In this document: positions 30,345-43,889 of the stretch, piece after piece
Numbering within the stretch: position 1 is the first letter of the stretch
How the letters are laid out: each line of letters starts with the position of its first letter
Assembly (NCBI RefSeq): GCF_014529535.1
Contig: NW_023503555.1
Span: 1,922,001-1,986,000 of the forward strand
Source of the DNA: Bradysia coprophila
Lineage: Eukaryota; Arthropoda; Insecta; Diptera; Sciaridae
DNA length: 64,000 nucleotides
Reading direction: 5' to 3'
Notes under the pieces: model-generated
What the model was told of the DNA's origin: nothing
The model's input: only the letters and a program-made list of their open reading frames with translations
Database searches by the model: none
Translations under genes and position numbers: made by a program

Positions 30345-30625
30345 GCCCTGGGTTAAACGCCGATAAGAAAAAACCTGACAAATGTTTTGGTCCGAGGTTC
30401 GATTCCCGCGTCTGACAATTCCACGCGGAATTTTTCTCACTATTATATTGCATTGTTAACGTCCTAAAGTTCACTCAACGTAACTTTGGTAGATGCAGTG
30501 CGTTTGCTGGCTGAAACCATAGACTAAAATATTTAGTCTATTTTTAGTTTAAGGCTGCAACGATGTAGAATGTAGACAATAAATAACTCGTACGACGTAA
30601 CCCAAATACGATGAATGTGTTGAGT
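30345..30625 (+). repeat. tRNA-derived SINE-like element, diverged copy 1
   Basis: Contains a pol III B-box-like ggttcgattcc (30393) followed by cgcgtctgacaattc, 'tattgcattgttaacgtcc', 'ggctgcaacgatgta' and 'acccaaatacgatgaat'. The same order of blocks recurs at 47655-47885. The A-box region is poorly preserved, and about 30 bases near 30525 are extra relative to the other copy. Confidence 0.6.
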
Positions 30626-30639
30626 GTACATATTTAAGA

Positions 30640-33600
30640 TAAATCTACACATGCCTAAATTGTTGCCTACATTTCGGGGCAAAATTATTATTATTTTGAT
30701 GATAATTTTGGACTCGCATCCTTTTTCGAAAAAGTACGACTATTGTTTGGTGTTAAAATGTGTTAGTTTTCACATTGTGTCAATTTTCGTGAAATATTGA
30801 GAGGGATTCTTTTGAATTTCGACTGACCGAAATCGGCGCTATTTTTTCCACGACTTTTTTATATATGCCTAGTTAGGCCTTGGTGCCTAGGCCCCAAAAC
30901 CAGTCTCAGATATTTTTGATCTTTCTTACCTGGTTGGTTGTAAGTGGCCAAAAGTCGAAAAATGGGGTTTCGTAGTCCGGATTTCATTTCCGAAAGGTGA
31001 CGAGGACACGGGCGTGTGTGGGTTCGTTGGAAAGCTGAGGTCAAGTACTCCTGGGGCAAATATTAACTTCATAAAATTTGCTGATTATCGGACGAAAATA
31101 TGACTTCCGGAAAATTTCTCAAAATCAATGTAACCTCGGTGAACTTTGATGAGTTCTGTGACCTCACTAATGCAATTATTTGATTAAATTATTACTTATT
31201 ATGAATGTGGAGGACCTCAGCTTTACAGCGATACCCATATTTAGTAGTTTGGAACGTGACTACGTAACAGATAAAAATGTGTGTTACACTTTGGAATTCC
31301 ATATGCACCGATGCTTTGCTGAAAAGTATACATTTGCGCGTTTTTAAATACTGGATTTAAATTTATTTTCGATGATATCTTTCCAACAGAATCCTTTTTC
31401 AAAGTTATAGGACCTCAACAGACCACGAATTCGTGGTCGGAATTGCAGTCGTAAATTTTTCAAAAAGGAAAACAGACAAAAGGCAACAGATCCAATAATT
31501 ATATGGAAAAACGCTTGTTGTTTCTAAAAGATCAAAATAGTTATTAAACAGACAACTTGTTGGTATGTTTTCTACGGTTATTACCAACAGATACCAACGA
31601 CCTTCCATAAATTATATGCGAATCGTTAACCCTTCAACAAAATTTATGAGTGCTACATAGTAAATATACGTATACGTACCGCTATAAAATGAACGGTTCA
31701 GTGTGTATAAGTACACTCTAGAACAATGTCAGTAATTACGAACTTCCTTAATCTCATTTATTCTGTCTCAAAAAAATAATCACCTCTCCCCCCCGTACAC
31801 ACAGAAAACTAATCCATAAACACAACACAGGCAGCGTAACACAAAATTTATGTATATATGCATTCAAACTCAGCACTTGATCCGAAAGGATATATAAGTA
31901 AAACCACCCTTCACGTTCACATACCATAATTTTGACGTGTTAAAACCTTGGCAAAATATTTACAAAACTTTCCTTATTTCTCGGATATGGAAGCGATGTA
32001 TCGGAGAAAGTAAAGGAAAATGACCCTATCACGTCTCCGGGCTATATGTACAGTAAATATTCTCGCTTTCTGTACACTTAACATTGAACACACTTATGTA
32101 CTTGTACACAGAACACGTATAACTACAAAGTCATCGTGCCAAATCATCGGTAACATTGGTAAAAGAACATTGGGTGCAGGAAATGAACTTTAATATTTAA
32201 ACAAGATTTAAACGCTCCATTCCCAATTTTCTATGCTTGCTGAACGACAAACCCTTTTTCATATCCGTTCATCGAAGGCCCATAACTTAATTTTATTCAT
32301 ATACAAACATCAACACTCTTGTGCGGACGATATGCCCTCTCATAATAATTTACACGGTCCGACAGCATAAACAAATTTAAAGTCGGACAAAAAAGAGAAA
32401 TTCAAATAAAAATTTGACAACAAATTACCCCCTTTTCAAAATGAATTATCTATAGGATAGGAACGGACCAACAACGTGATACCGGCCAAGTGTGCAAAAT
32501 AAATGTCCATTGTATAACTCAGACTATAAAATGTGTTTTAAGTAAATGAACATTGCAGATTAGTTCGGTTCATGTTTTGGTTTGCTTTTCAGTCGAATTT
32601 ATTACTGAGTGTAATTTTATGGCTCTAATAATTTATCGGTCCGATAACAGATATGATCTATTTATTTGTGTGTAAGAAGCAAGCTTTATGGCATGGCCAG
32701 TGTATCGTTTTGGTATAGTGTATTGTGTAGCAGCCCCTTTTTAATTGGATGTTTATTTGCTTTCCCTATTGGTATGGTCTGCTTTATCGAACGATTTCGG
32801 TTTAATGTTTCTGAAATTAAATTTTGAATTATTCGTTAAACAGAATTATCGCTCTGAGCGTAAGGTTTTAGGAGTGCAATGTATCTTCAAAAGGTGTTGT
32901 TTGGAACGTCAGAATCTGGAGAGAATGGTATGTGTACAAAGTCAATTTGAAATAAGTACTCGTTCGTATCATGATATAATCTGTAACACCACTTCTATCG
33001 TCTCGTATTCGATAGGAAATTTTTAAATTTTCTAGTTTTACCAATCATTTTTCTATATTCAGAGAATATTCTCTGGAGGTGGAAAGGGTTGCTTTGTCGT
33101 CTTTGATGATAACAGACAATGGTTGTTCCTAAATAGTGATTGACTCTTATCTCTTTGATATTCCTTATTAAGGAATACTAAATGAGGATCGAGATGAGTT
33201 AATCATGTATTTTAAGTACAAAGGGGATTTTGATAATTTTAAATGGTTTTTCTAGGATTTCCTTTTGATTTTCAAGAGTTCTTCCTTGATTTTCAAGGAT
33301 TTTTCTTTTATTTCCATTGAATTTTTGAGAATTTTCCTAGCAGAGGATTTACCGAGGGGCAGATATTTGTAAATTTTGTTGACAAAGGATTTTCGACAAG
33401 ACATTCCTTTGAGGATTGCCGTGGATTTTTCTATCGTTTTCGAAGAATTTACTGATTCTGGATGAATTTTCAAAGGATTTTTTTTTCAATTTTCAAGGAT
33501 TTCCTCTTTTATTTGAGCTTTTTAAATGATTTTACGGATTTTATTGACGATTTTCTATGGATTTTCTATGAATTCGAGTATTTGACTGTCAAAGGTTTCA

Positions 33601-34700
33601 CTATGAATATTTGACCCTCCCCCGACACCTCATCCTCCCTCATCCAGGGATAATCCTTACTTTTTATATTCTAAAGTTTTTGTTGATTTAAAGGACATCT
33701 TATTAATTTTAACATATGTTGAATAAAAACATCTTACCTACTTTTACGGACGGAAAGAGAACCAAGGGCCTATAATCGTATATAGGATTTAACAAATAAA
33801 CAAAGTTGTAGTGAAGAAAGTCTGCGTGTTTTATGTTTAAACTTCAAAAGAAAAAGAGCTGAAAACCCAAGCTAAGTTTTTACCTTTGATCCCAGTGAAT
33901 TTGAAGAAGCTTGCAAATGTAGTAGTTCAAATTTCAGAAAGACGTTAAAGAAACCATAGTATAGATATTTTGAAGAACTACTCGAAGTTAAAAGGGTATT
34001 CTACACGAAAATACTGGCTTCTAACAGTAGTCAGATTTCAAATTAATTTCTTAAAGGACTTCATTTAGTTGATTTTCGTGATACTGCGATTTTCAAGGTA
34101 CAGAGAGACTCTAAGAGAATTTTTACAATATGATTTTAGGTAATGCCACCCTTGAAATTAATTTATTTTATAATGTAGGGCTTTAGGGTGTTGTATGTAC
34201 ATACCATTACATTTAATTGGACGGAGTGAGAGTATATATCTCCATGTGCCAAGTCAAAAAAGTTTTAAATCGAACCAAAATTCGCCGTCGCATTTCCACG
34301 ACCTGACCAACAAGAATAGCTCGGTGTTTCCCTTTAAAATAATATCATTTCCATTAATAAATAAACTTTTTAACAAACGATTCTATCATTAATTTCATAA
34401 AGAAAACATTTCACTACACACGAAAACTCCATTCATAATAAACATCAATGCCATCTACTGTCGCATAGCAAAGTGAGCAATTTTTATCAACAGCTCTACT
34501 CTCTCTTCATTACTCTCTTTACAGATATGTTTCCCTTTCACAACATCATTCTACTGTATTATTTTCCACTCATATCATGTCAGTCGTTGTTTACCATTCG
34601 GTTGGGAACGTTGAGTGTTCGTCGTGATTTGATATATAATTTGATATTTATACAAAAGCTAGGGAAGTGTTTATTCCTCTTTTCCCATTGTTTGTAACAA
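30640..34700. other. Long region without a supported gene
   Basis: Mostly unique-looking AT-rich DNA. 31130-31260 shares 'cctcggtgaactttg' and 'ctcagctttacagcgatacc' with the arms of the 51-kb inverted repeat, so it is probably a relic of that family. A TATA-like 'ggatatataag' at 31889 has no coding frame after it. 33240-33530 is rich in 'gattttcaaggatttt'-type simple repeats. Confidence 0.4.
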
Positions 34701-35220
34701 CATTTGATTTTAGTATGTGGAAAGGATTTCAATAAACCGGTCGCGGAATTTACGCGAGGTTTTTTTATATGTATAAATATTGTAGCTGTGTGTGAAACGT
34801 ATGCACTGTGAATAAAAAAAATCGAATGCAGTGGTATATTATACGTGCTAGGTGAGTGAAAAAAATAGTAAAAAAAGAGTTAAACCCGGGAATATTAATG
34901 CAACATAGCCATCAATGGAATAAATTCGAGACATCACTGGGGATTAATTAGTGAGAGTGTTTTAATAATAATTCCGTAATTTTCTGCAAAGTGTTTTTAA
35001 AACCGCATAGATTTTCAATTGTGGAAACGTTTTATGTTGGTATACAAGTACGAAGTGTTCTAGCAATCTAACCACCAATAACGTGCGGTGTTGTATTTGA
35101 AATTGCCGATAATTCAAGTGGTGAGATAAGATTCATACGTGATTTTGATTGCATTCGAAACGGTGTACGTTAGCGGTCAGTATGTTCTGATACTCACATT
35201 GTTTCTAATACGCTAAGAGT
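34701..35220 (+). other. Probable 5' UTR and upstream region of Trim9
   Basis: Non-coding sequence directly before the Trim9 ATG. A TATA-like 'tatatgtataaat' lies at about 34766. Where transcription starts cannot be fixed. Confidence 0.4.
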
Positions 35221-36006
35221 ATGGAGGAAGAGTTACGGTGCCCAGTTTGCAAACAATTGTACGCAAATCCTGTTTTGTTGCCATGCTATCATTCCCTATG
35301 CATTGCATGTGCCATAGACATTCAGGTACCGTCGTCAACAACACAAGTTGTTACCGCACAAGTACACCATCATCATCACTCGTCATCGTCGTCCGGCAAC
35401 AGTACTGGTAGCTCAAGTGCCACCGAAAGTGTGTCGTCCGATCAAGACCAGGCCGATAAGGTCAGCATTTTGAGTGAGGCCGATTCGGGTGTTATATGTT
35501 GTACATCGCGGCCCGGCTCATACGCTGGTACGCCAAATTTACAAGGACTGCTATTCCCACCATCGTGTGGTGCCGCCGTATTTTCACTGTCTTGCCCCGT
35601 ATGCCGTAAAATCGTCTTTTTCGACGAAGCCGGAGCACGCAATTTACCAGCTTATCGTACCATGGAATCGATTATAGACCGATTTTGTGAACGTGAAGCA
35701 TTACGTTGTCAGATGTGCGAAACTGAACCGAAAGTGGCGGCTGTTGTGTGCGAACAGTGCGAGATTCGTTATTGTGATGGTTGTCGCGAATTGTGCCATC
35801 CAGCACGCGGACCACTAGCTAAACACAATTTGGTAAAACCGCGCGGTGCGTCGCTAATACGTGACTCGGTGTGCATTGAACACAGTGAATTATTGTCCAT
35901 GTACTGTTTAACGTGCAAAGGGCCAACATGTGAACAGTGTTTAAAGGAGAATCGACATCATTCGCACGATGTACAGGCCACTGCTTCGATGTGTAAAGCA
36001 CAAAAG
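35221..36006 (+). CDS. Trim9: Trim9 (TRIM9/TRIM67-type RING E3 ligase), first coding exon
   Basis: This exon gives 262 residues and ends in phase 0 at a donor (aaaag|gtaatt). The RING finger starts at once, with Cys7, Cys10, Cys22, His24, Cys27 and Cys30. It is split, as in TRIM9/TRIM67, by a long insertion rich in His, Ser and Thr, and closes with CPVC (Cys125, Cys128). B-box 1 begins CQMCETEP at about residue 163 with YCDGCRELCH, and B-box 2 begins at about residue 218 (CIEHSELLSMYC, CEQCLKENRHHSHD). The COS, FN3 and SPRY parts must lie on exons beyond the window. TRIM9 proteins are neuronal E3 ubiquitin ligases acting in axon guidance with netrin/Frazzled (DCC). The apparent continuation of the frame to 36144 is intron read-through. 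Confidence 0.92.
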
Positions 36007-37146
36007 GTAATTTCAAGAATTGATTCGATTTCATCAATTAATTGTTACGTGGAACTTGTTAAGATGGGACACCAATGTTATATCGATTTAATATATATGG
36101 GTAGGGGGCACACAAAGCTCTTTAACATCGCATTAACTTCATAAAATCGAATTTATATCGCTCTGAATCTATTTCTGGAATTTAGCCGACTGTGTAGCCT
36201 TTTCACTGTATATATGATGTTTATTGTCATATTACGAAGTTTCAGTGGATGGGGCTTTTGTTGTCTGATCTTCCTTGTCCTCAAAACATTGCTCTCTGTG
36301 TTTGTTATATTATTTGCTCGGCTCCAGTGAACTGTAAATCTAATTTCGAATAAATTGGAAAAGTGTTTATGGGGTTTTGTCAAATGCAAATTCGATTCCA
36401 CACAGAAATCCACAGAAATGGCCTTTGGTTAAATACGATATTATGCTAAATTCGTTCCGAGTGGGGATATTGATTTTCGTTTCCAAAATTTTGATTCGAA
36501 ATTGGTTTTTGTATTGAGCTCAAATTTACATTACACTTTGTTTGTTATACTATACCGGGGAAGTGGAGACATCATAAGGCTGGGTTGATTCGGTTGAAAT
36601 TTGTCACACGAATTTTGGAGGAAATTAAATTGCATTTCGTTCATTTACACGATTGTCGAGTAATTGGATCGAGAGGAGACGGTCACGTTCCGATAAATTG
36701 AACTGATTTGGCAGAATTTTTCGGTTGGTGGGTTCAGAATTTTTGGAATTAGAGGAACAATTGGAAGTGGTTTTGGCACTCGGAAACTTTTTACGGACTT
36801 TATTTGTACGTTGAGACCGAGAAAGAATATAGGACCTGTACTGTAGGTGCATATTGTTTGATGACATATTTAAGAAGATATTAAAGATTTAAAACATGCA
36901 TGGCAACACTGTACTACTACCGTATTTAGAACCTTCGCTGTTATAGTTCAAAAAAGAGTGTTAAAATATGGCACAGAGGTTTCAAGCCGTAGATGACATT
37001 CAAGTTGGCTCTGTGCCTATTTTAACCAGTTTGTTTATCTACCTGTGTTAGATTCCTACAGCATCGAAGTCAGATCATATTTTTAACGTTATCGTTGGCC
37101 TTATGGGACCAGTGGGTTGGCCTGTAGAGGCGCCACCTTTTTTTCA

Positions 37147-37282
37147 TAGTACTTCATTCTCTGCGGCTTATTTCATGTGAACCAACTTCACATTTGTCAT
37201 TACAGAACAAAAATGTCACCAAGTTGGTTCAGATGAAAATAAGCGCAGTGCCAGCAGTAATTTTATGACAGAATGTACTAAC
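37147..37282. repeat. Hairpin / small MITE
   Basis: gcggcttatttcatgtgaacc pairs imperfectly with ggttcagatgaaaataagcgc, and the outer 'agtacttcattct' with 'agaatgtact'. Confidence 0.6.
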
Positions 37283-38589
37283 ATATGGGAAAACTCTAGT
37301 ACATTTCTTCTTAGTTTCTAAACATCATTCTCCTATCGTAATAACGCTCACCGACTCAGGGATTGTTCATGAAGTATGCCACGTTTGACGACTACTTTTA
37401 TTTCTTTCTATCACATGTTAAGCCATATCTTCCATCTCTTTCACTAGTGTGACATACTTAATGAATGAATTAAAGTTCGTCAAAGTTATGAAAAAAGTAA
37501 CAATTTTTAGGAAACTGAGTGAGTTTATGGTAGGAACAATAGAGATTTATGCGTTCACAGTCACTATAACTTTGAATGTACACCCACGTACCATATTAAT
37601 GTATTTACGTTGGTTTTTTTTGTCGGCTTTCCGAAAGCTTTTCCACTATATAAACACTACAATCGCATTGAAACAAAATCATCTGCTCAGTCAAAACTGA
37701 ACTAATCGATTTAACATTCATGGTAAAACCAAAACCGAGCAGACCAATAATTCTAGCCGCAAATTTGTGGTCGAATTTTGATCGATAATCTCATTTGTGA
37801 AACTACGGCTGGCCGAAAAAAAGCTCCATGTTGCCTCTAAGTTTATGCAATTTGGAGTAACATGAACTGTCTTCACAAGTTTTCGAAATTTTGTTACGTA
37901 AATAGAAGTCTGGCTGTGTGAATGGTAAATTTCCCTGACTCCCCTCAATACTTTCAAATTGCCGTTGGCACAGGGAAAGCACTAAAGATGATTAAATTTG
38001 CAATTTAATTGAACATTTTTCTTGCATCAAAAATATAAATGTTCGCCCTACGGTGAAATCCTAAAAAAACATATTGTGAATGTGATACCAGACCTGAAGA
38101 AAGAAGGAACGAGTCACAAGAGGTTTTTTTTTTACTAATTTCCATTAATTTCCCTGCATCCCATCAACGAAATGAGAATATCCAGAATGCAACAATGTAA
38201 TTGCGTTATGCTGTAGAAATTTCGTTAGCTTTTACATTTTATAAATTCGCTACGTGACATGATCCACTGAGTTATTTCTAGTTATTCAAAACTTTTCTTA
38301 GCATTGTCGGAGAAGAGAATAAGAAATTGGCGAAGTTTCGAATAGAAGTGCTTGAACGAAATGTTTATATAGCGGTGGAAGTGTTGGTAAAATTATATTT
38401 GTCTGTAAACAACACTCGTTTCATTGTTCCACATTTTCGTTTATCTTTATCTGTCCTTTGATGGAGCTAATTAACGTACTTCGGTTGAAGTATATTGTAG
38501 GTTAGAAGATTGATCCATTCGTATTCATTAACGTTGTTCTTACAATCGTACTAATTGTTTTTGGGATATTTCCATTAGCAGACCTGGTA

Positions 38590-39618
38590 ACCTTGCGTCT
38601 CGCCATATAAACAAGGCATCAGAACAGTCGGAGCATTTGCTGCGACTTAGCCCCGTACAACCCGTAATCCTATTTCGTCCGCAACCATAATACGTCCGTA
38701 GCCCTAATAAGCCCGGAACCCTAATACGTCTACAACCCTCTAATGCGTCTGTTACCAAAATGCAAGTCAAGTTGGGCATTGTTAAATTTACTGAAACTGT
38801 TCATTTTTAAAATTGCGCATAGCGCAATTACGAAAGCCCGTACGAAGTACCTTTCAAATAAAACCAACAATTTACGACATTATTTTAGAAACCCAAAATT
38901 TTTTGCCAACTTTCCATTGGGTATTCAATTACTTCTCAAATGAAACAAAAACTAGCAAAATCGGTTGAGATTTACTCGATTTATGTGCAAAAAGCACTTA
39001 GGGCCGAGTAGCGGCCTTAGTGCAAGGGCCCCAATTTGAAACTTTTTTGCCATCATTCTATTCGGCATTCAATTATCTCTCAAATGAAACAAAAAATAGC
39101 AAAATCGGATGAGATTTACTCGATTTATGTGCAAAAAACACTTAGGGCCGAGTAGCGGCCTTAGTCCAAGGGCCCTAATTTGAAACTTTTTTCGACACGT
39201 TCTTTTCGGTATTCAATTACCTTCCATAAAAAACTAAAACTAGCAAAATCGGATGAGATTTACTCGATTTATGTGCAAAAAACCCTTAGGGCCGAGTAAC
39301 GACCTTTGAGCCCTCCCAACAAGCCCACATTGCATCTTACCCAAAAACAATGTTCAGCAACTTTGTTCTACTCGTCAATACCTTTCATTTGATATATCAC
39401 AAGCAGCTATTGCGTGCGTATTTCGGTAGATATCGTCGAAAGACTGAAAAACACCTATAGGGCCCTAGCTCTGGAGGGGCCGACCCTACCATGCCCATTT
39501 TCGAACTTGACCTTACTTTTGTCGATACCAATCGGGAAAGAAAAGAATTTTGAAAAAAGGTTGTGATTTACTCAAGCTAGAGGGGTCACGGACGGACGGA
39601 CGGACGGACGGACATTTT
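38590..39618 (+). mobile_element. Foldback-family element 1 (interrupted)
   Basis: Begins acaaggcatcagaacagtcg. It contains a 17-bp minisatellite (about 38652-38757), the gcgcatagcgcaatt palindrome, three 144-bp units (marker cgagta at 39005, 39149 and 39293), a conserved tail and a (GGAC)n tract. Element 2 is inserted right after 'ggacggacattt'. Confidence 0.8.
38652..38757 (+). repeat. 17-bp minisatellite, about six units
   Basis: Units of the form ccgtaaccctaatacgt in tandem with point changes. Inverted and direct copies lie at about 41050-41155 and 41765-41860. Confidence 0.8.
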
Positions 39619-41332
39619 TAGCCCCGTACGAAGTACTGGGGGCTTATAAGATTAATATGCCGTTTGTAACATGTCGAATTGGAAGCAGCCAGTAAGGGCA
39701 AAGCATTTGGTTATGTTCATAGATGACAAATCCGCAATAAAAAAAATGTCCGTCCGTCCGTCCGTCCGTCCGTCCGTCCGTCCGTCCGTCCGTGACCCCT
39801 CTAGCTAGAGTAAATCACAACCTTTTTTCAAAATTCTTTTTTTCCCCGATTGGTATCGACAAAAGTAAGGTCAAGTTCGAAAATGGGCATGGTAGGGCCG
39901 GCCCTTCCAGAGCTAGGGCCCTATAGGTGTTTTTCAGTCTTTCGCCTATATCTACCGAAATACGCTCGCAATACCTGCTTGTGATATATCAAATGAAAGG
40001 TATTGACGAGTAGAACAAAGTTGCTGAACATTGTTTTTGGGTAAGATGCAATGTGGGCTTGTTGGGATGGCTCAAAGGTCGTTACTCGGCCCTAAGTGTT
40101 TTTTGCACATAAATCGAGTAAATCTCATCCGATTTTGCTAGATTTAGTTTTTTATGAAAGGTAATTGAATACCGAAAAGAACGTGGGGAAAAAAGTTTCA
40201 AATTCGGGCCCTTGGACTAAGGTCCCTACTCGGCCCTAAGTCGTTTTTGCACATAAATCGAATAAATCTCATCCGATTTTGCTAGTTTTTGTTTCATTTG
40301 AGAGATAATTGAATGCCGAATAGAATGATGGCGAAAAAAGTTTCAAATTTGGGCCCTTGGACTAAGGCCGCTACTCGGCCCTAAGTGTTTTTTGCACATA
40401 AATCGAGTAAATCTCATCCGATTTTGCTAGATTTAGTTTTTTATGGAAGGTAATTGAACACTGAAAAGAACGTGGCGAAAAAAGTTTCAAGTTTGGGCCC
40501 TTGGACTAAGGCCGCTACTCGGCCCTAAGTGTTTTTTGCACATAAATCGAGTAAATCTCATCCGATTTTGCTAGATTTAGTTTTTTATGGAAGGTAATTG
40601 AACACTGAAAAGAACGTGGCGAAAAAAGTTTCAAATTTGGGCCCTTGGACTAAGGCCGCTACTCGGCCCTAAGTGTTTTTTGCACATAAATCGAGTAAAT
40701 CTCATCCGATTTTGCTAGATTTAGTTTTTTATGGAAGGTAATTGAACACTGAAAAGAACGTGGCGAAAAAAGTTTCAAATTTGGGCCCTTGGACTAAGGC
40801 CGCTACTCGGCCCTAAGTGTTTTTTGCACATAAATCGAGTAAATCTCAACCGATTTTGCTAGTTTTTGTTTCATTTGAGAGGTAATTGAATACCCAATGG
40901 AAAGTTGTCAAAAAATTTTGGGTTTCTAAAATAATGTCGTAAATTGTTGGTTTTATTTGAGAGGTACTTCGTACGGGCTTTCGTAATTGCGCTCTGCGCA
41001 ATTTTAAAAATGAACACTTTCAGTAAATTTGACAATGCCCAACTTGACTTGCATTTTGGTAACAGACGGATTAGAGGGTTGTAGACGTATTAGGGTTCCG
41101 GGCTTATTAGGGCTACGGACGTATTATGGTTGCGGACGAAATAGGATTACGGGTTGTACGGGGCTAAGTCGTAGCAAACGCTCCGACTGTTCTGATGCCT
41201 TGTTTTTATTGCGGATTCGTCATCTATGAACATTACCAAATGCTTTGCCCTTACTGTCTGCTTCCAATTCGACGTGTTACAAACGGCATATTAATCTTAT
41301 AAGCCCCCAGTACTTCGTACGGGGCTAAAAAT
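39619..41332 (-). mobile_element. Foldback-family element 2 (complete, both terminal repeats)
   Basis: Left terminal repeat from 39619 (ttagccccgtacgaagtact, then gggggcttataagattaat) and right terminal repeat ending at 41332 with the complement. The arms are about 125 bp. Inside, in reverse orientation, are the (GTCC)n tract, the conserved tail, six 144-bp units (tcg marker at 40086, 40230, 40375, 40519, 40663 and 40807) and the minisatellite. Inserted in element 1. Confidence 0.85.
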
Positions 41333-41715
41333 ATTAAATCTGTTACTTCTGTTGTTCAAAGTACGACTCAGTGTTTTATACAAAATCTTTTGGTTCATTT
41401 GTTTAATGTACATGTCATTGTATAAGACCATGTTAACAGGAGTCATCGTTTATTTCTGCCGTTGCTGTCGACAACAGATTATTTCAGTTACCGGTTACCA
41501 TTAATACACTGATAAACGTTATTTCTGTCTATTGTTAGTCTGAAAACATTGTTCTGGCACAATCTGCCTCTAGCGTTATGAAGGGCTAACAAAGTTAGAT
41601 TAGATTAGAATAGAAGGATGGAGTCAATCCTGCATTGAAGCTAAGATGGACCTGTTGTATATTCCCATGAAGTGAAATGTTACATTTTTACTTGAAATCT
41701 AGTCAAAATGAAAGG

Positions 41716-43889
41716 AAACAAGGCATCAGAACAGTCGGAGCGTTTGCTGCGACTTAGCCCCGTACGACCCGTAATCCTATTTCGTCCGTAACCTTATTAC
41801 GTCCGTAGCCGTAATACGCCCGCAACCCTAATACGTCTACAACCCTCTAATGCGTCTGTTACCAAAATGCAAGTCAAGTTGGGCATGGTCAAATTTACTG
41901 AAAGTGTTCATTTTTAAAATTGCGCATAGCGCAATTACGAAAGCCCGTACGAAGTACCTCTCAAATAAAACCAACAATTTACGATATTATTTTAGAAACC
42001 CAAAATTTTTTGCCAACTTTCCATTGGGTATTCAATTACCTCTCAAATGAAACAAAAACTAGCAAAATCGGTTGAGATTACTCAATTTATGTGCAAAAAG
42101 CACTTAGCGCCGAGTAGCGGCCTTAGTCCAAGGGCCCAAATTTGAAACTTTTTTCGCCACGTTCTTTTCGGTATTCAATTACCTTCCATAAAAAACTAAA
42201 TCTAGCAAAATCGGATGAGATTTACTCGATTTATGTGCAAAAAACGCTTAGGGCCGAGTAGCGGCCTTAGTCCAAGGGCTCAAATTTGAAACTTTTTTCG
42301 CCACGTTATTTTCTGTATTCAATTCCCTTCCATAAAAAACTAAATCTCGCAAAATCGGATGAGATTTACTCGATTTATGTGCAAAAAACACTTAGGGCCG
42401 AGTAGCGGCTTTAGTCCAAGGGCCCAAATTTGAAACTTTTTTGCCATCATTCTATTCGGCATTCAATTATCTCTCAAATGGAACAAAAACTAGCAAAATC
42501 GAATGAGATTTACTCGATTTATGTGCAAAAAACACTTAGGGCCGAGTAGCGGCCTTAGTCCAAGGGCCCAAATTTGAAACTTTTTTCGCCACGTTCTTTT
42601 CGGTATTCAATTAGACTCCATAAAAAACTAAATCTAGCAAAATCGAATGAGATTTACTCGATTTATGTGCAAAAAACACTTAGGGCCGAGTAGCGGCCTT
42701 AGTCCAAGGGCCCAAATTTGAAACTTTTTTCGCCACGTTCTTTTCGGTATTCAATTAGACTCCATAAAAAACTAAATCTAGCAAAATCGGATGAGATTTA
42801 CTCGATTTATGTGCAAAAAACACTTAGGGCCGAGTAGCGGCCTTAGTTCAAGGGCCCAAATTTGAAACTTTTTTTGCCATCATTCTATTCGTCATTCAAT
42901 TATCTCTCAAATGAAACAAAAACTAGCAAAATCGGATGAGATTTACTCGATTTATGTGCAAAAAACACTTAGGGCCGAGTAGCGGCCTTAGTCCAAGGGC
43001 CCAAATTTGAAACTTTTTTCGCCGCGTTCTTTTCGGTATTCAATTAGACTCCATAAAAAACTAAATCTAGCAAAATCGGATGAGATTTACTCGATTTATG
43101 TGCAAAAAACACTTAGGGCCGAGTAGCGGCCTTAGTCCAAGGGCCCAAATTTGAAACTTTTTTTGCCATCATTCTATTCGTCATTCAATTATCTCTCAAA
43201 TGAAACAAAAACTAGCAAAATCGGATGAGATTTACTCGATTTATGTGCAAAAACACTTAGGGCCGAGTAGCGGCCTTAGTCCAAGGGCCCAAATTTGAAA
43301 CTTTTTTCGCCACGTTCTTTTCGGTATTCAATTACCTTCCATAAAAAACTAAAACTAGCAAAATCGGATGAGATTTACTCGATTTATGTGCAAAAAACAC
43401 TTAGGGCCGAGTAACGACCTTTGAGCCCTCCCAACAAGCCCACGTTGCATCTTACCCAAAAACAATGTTCAGCAACTTTGTTCTACTCGTCAATACCTTT
43501 CATTTGATATATCACAAGCAGCTATTGCGTGCGTATTTCGGTAGATATCGTCGAAAGACTGAAAAACACCTATAGGGCCCTAGCTCTGGAAGGGCCGACC
43601 CTACCATGCCCATTTTCGAACTTGACCTTACTTTTGTCGATACCAATCGGGGAAAAAAAGAATTTTGAAAAAAGGTTGTGATTTACTCTAGCTAGAGGGG
43701 TCACGGACGGACGGACGGACGGACGGACGGACGGACGGACGGACGGACGGACATTTTTTGTATTGCGGATTCGTCATCTATGAACATAACCAAATGCTTT
43801 GCCCTTACTGTCTGCTTCCAATTCGACGTGTTACAAACGGCATATTAATCTTATAAGCCCCCAGTACTTCGTACGGGGCTAAAAATGAC
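41716..43889 (+). mobile_element. Foldback-family element 3 (ten 144-bp units)
   Basis: Same internal order as element 1. The cgagta marker falls at 42111, 42255, 42399, 42543, 42687, 42831, 42976, 43120, 43264 and 43408: a period of 144, with one step of 145. It ends with a (GGAC)n tract and a full right terminal repeat (acttcgtacggggctaa). The left terminal repeat is absent, as in element 1. No protein frame is preserved across units. Confidence 0.85.

Noticed and set aside
30390..30410. tRNA gene suggested by ggttcgattcc
   Set aside because: Only a B-box-like motif. No cloverleaf can be folded, and the following sequence matches a dispersed repeat.
36007..36144. Continuation of the Trim9 frame
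   Set aside because: Follows a good donor site, and the residues leave the family alignment after AQK.
38540..38779. Repeated frame MPNLTCILVTD..., also at 41029-41229
   Set aside because: It recurs only because the foldback elements recur. It runs through the 17-bp minisatellite and has no domain or start context.
41716..43889. CRISPR-like regular repeats
   Set aside because: The whole 144-bp unit is repeated, without unique spacers, in a eukaryotic intron. It is a tandem repeat inside a transposon.
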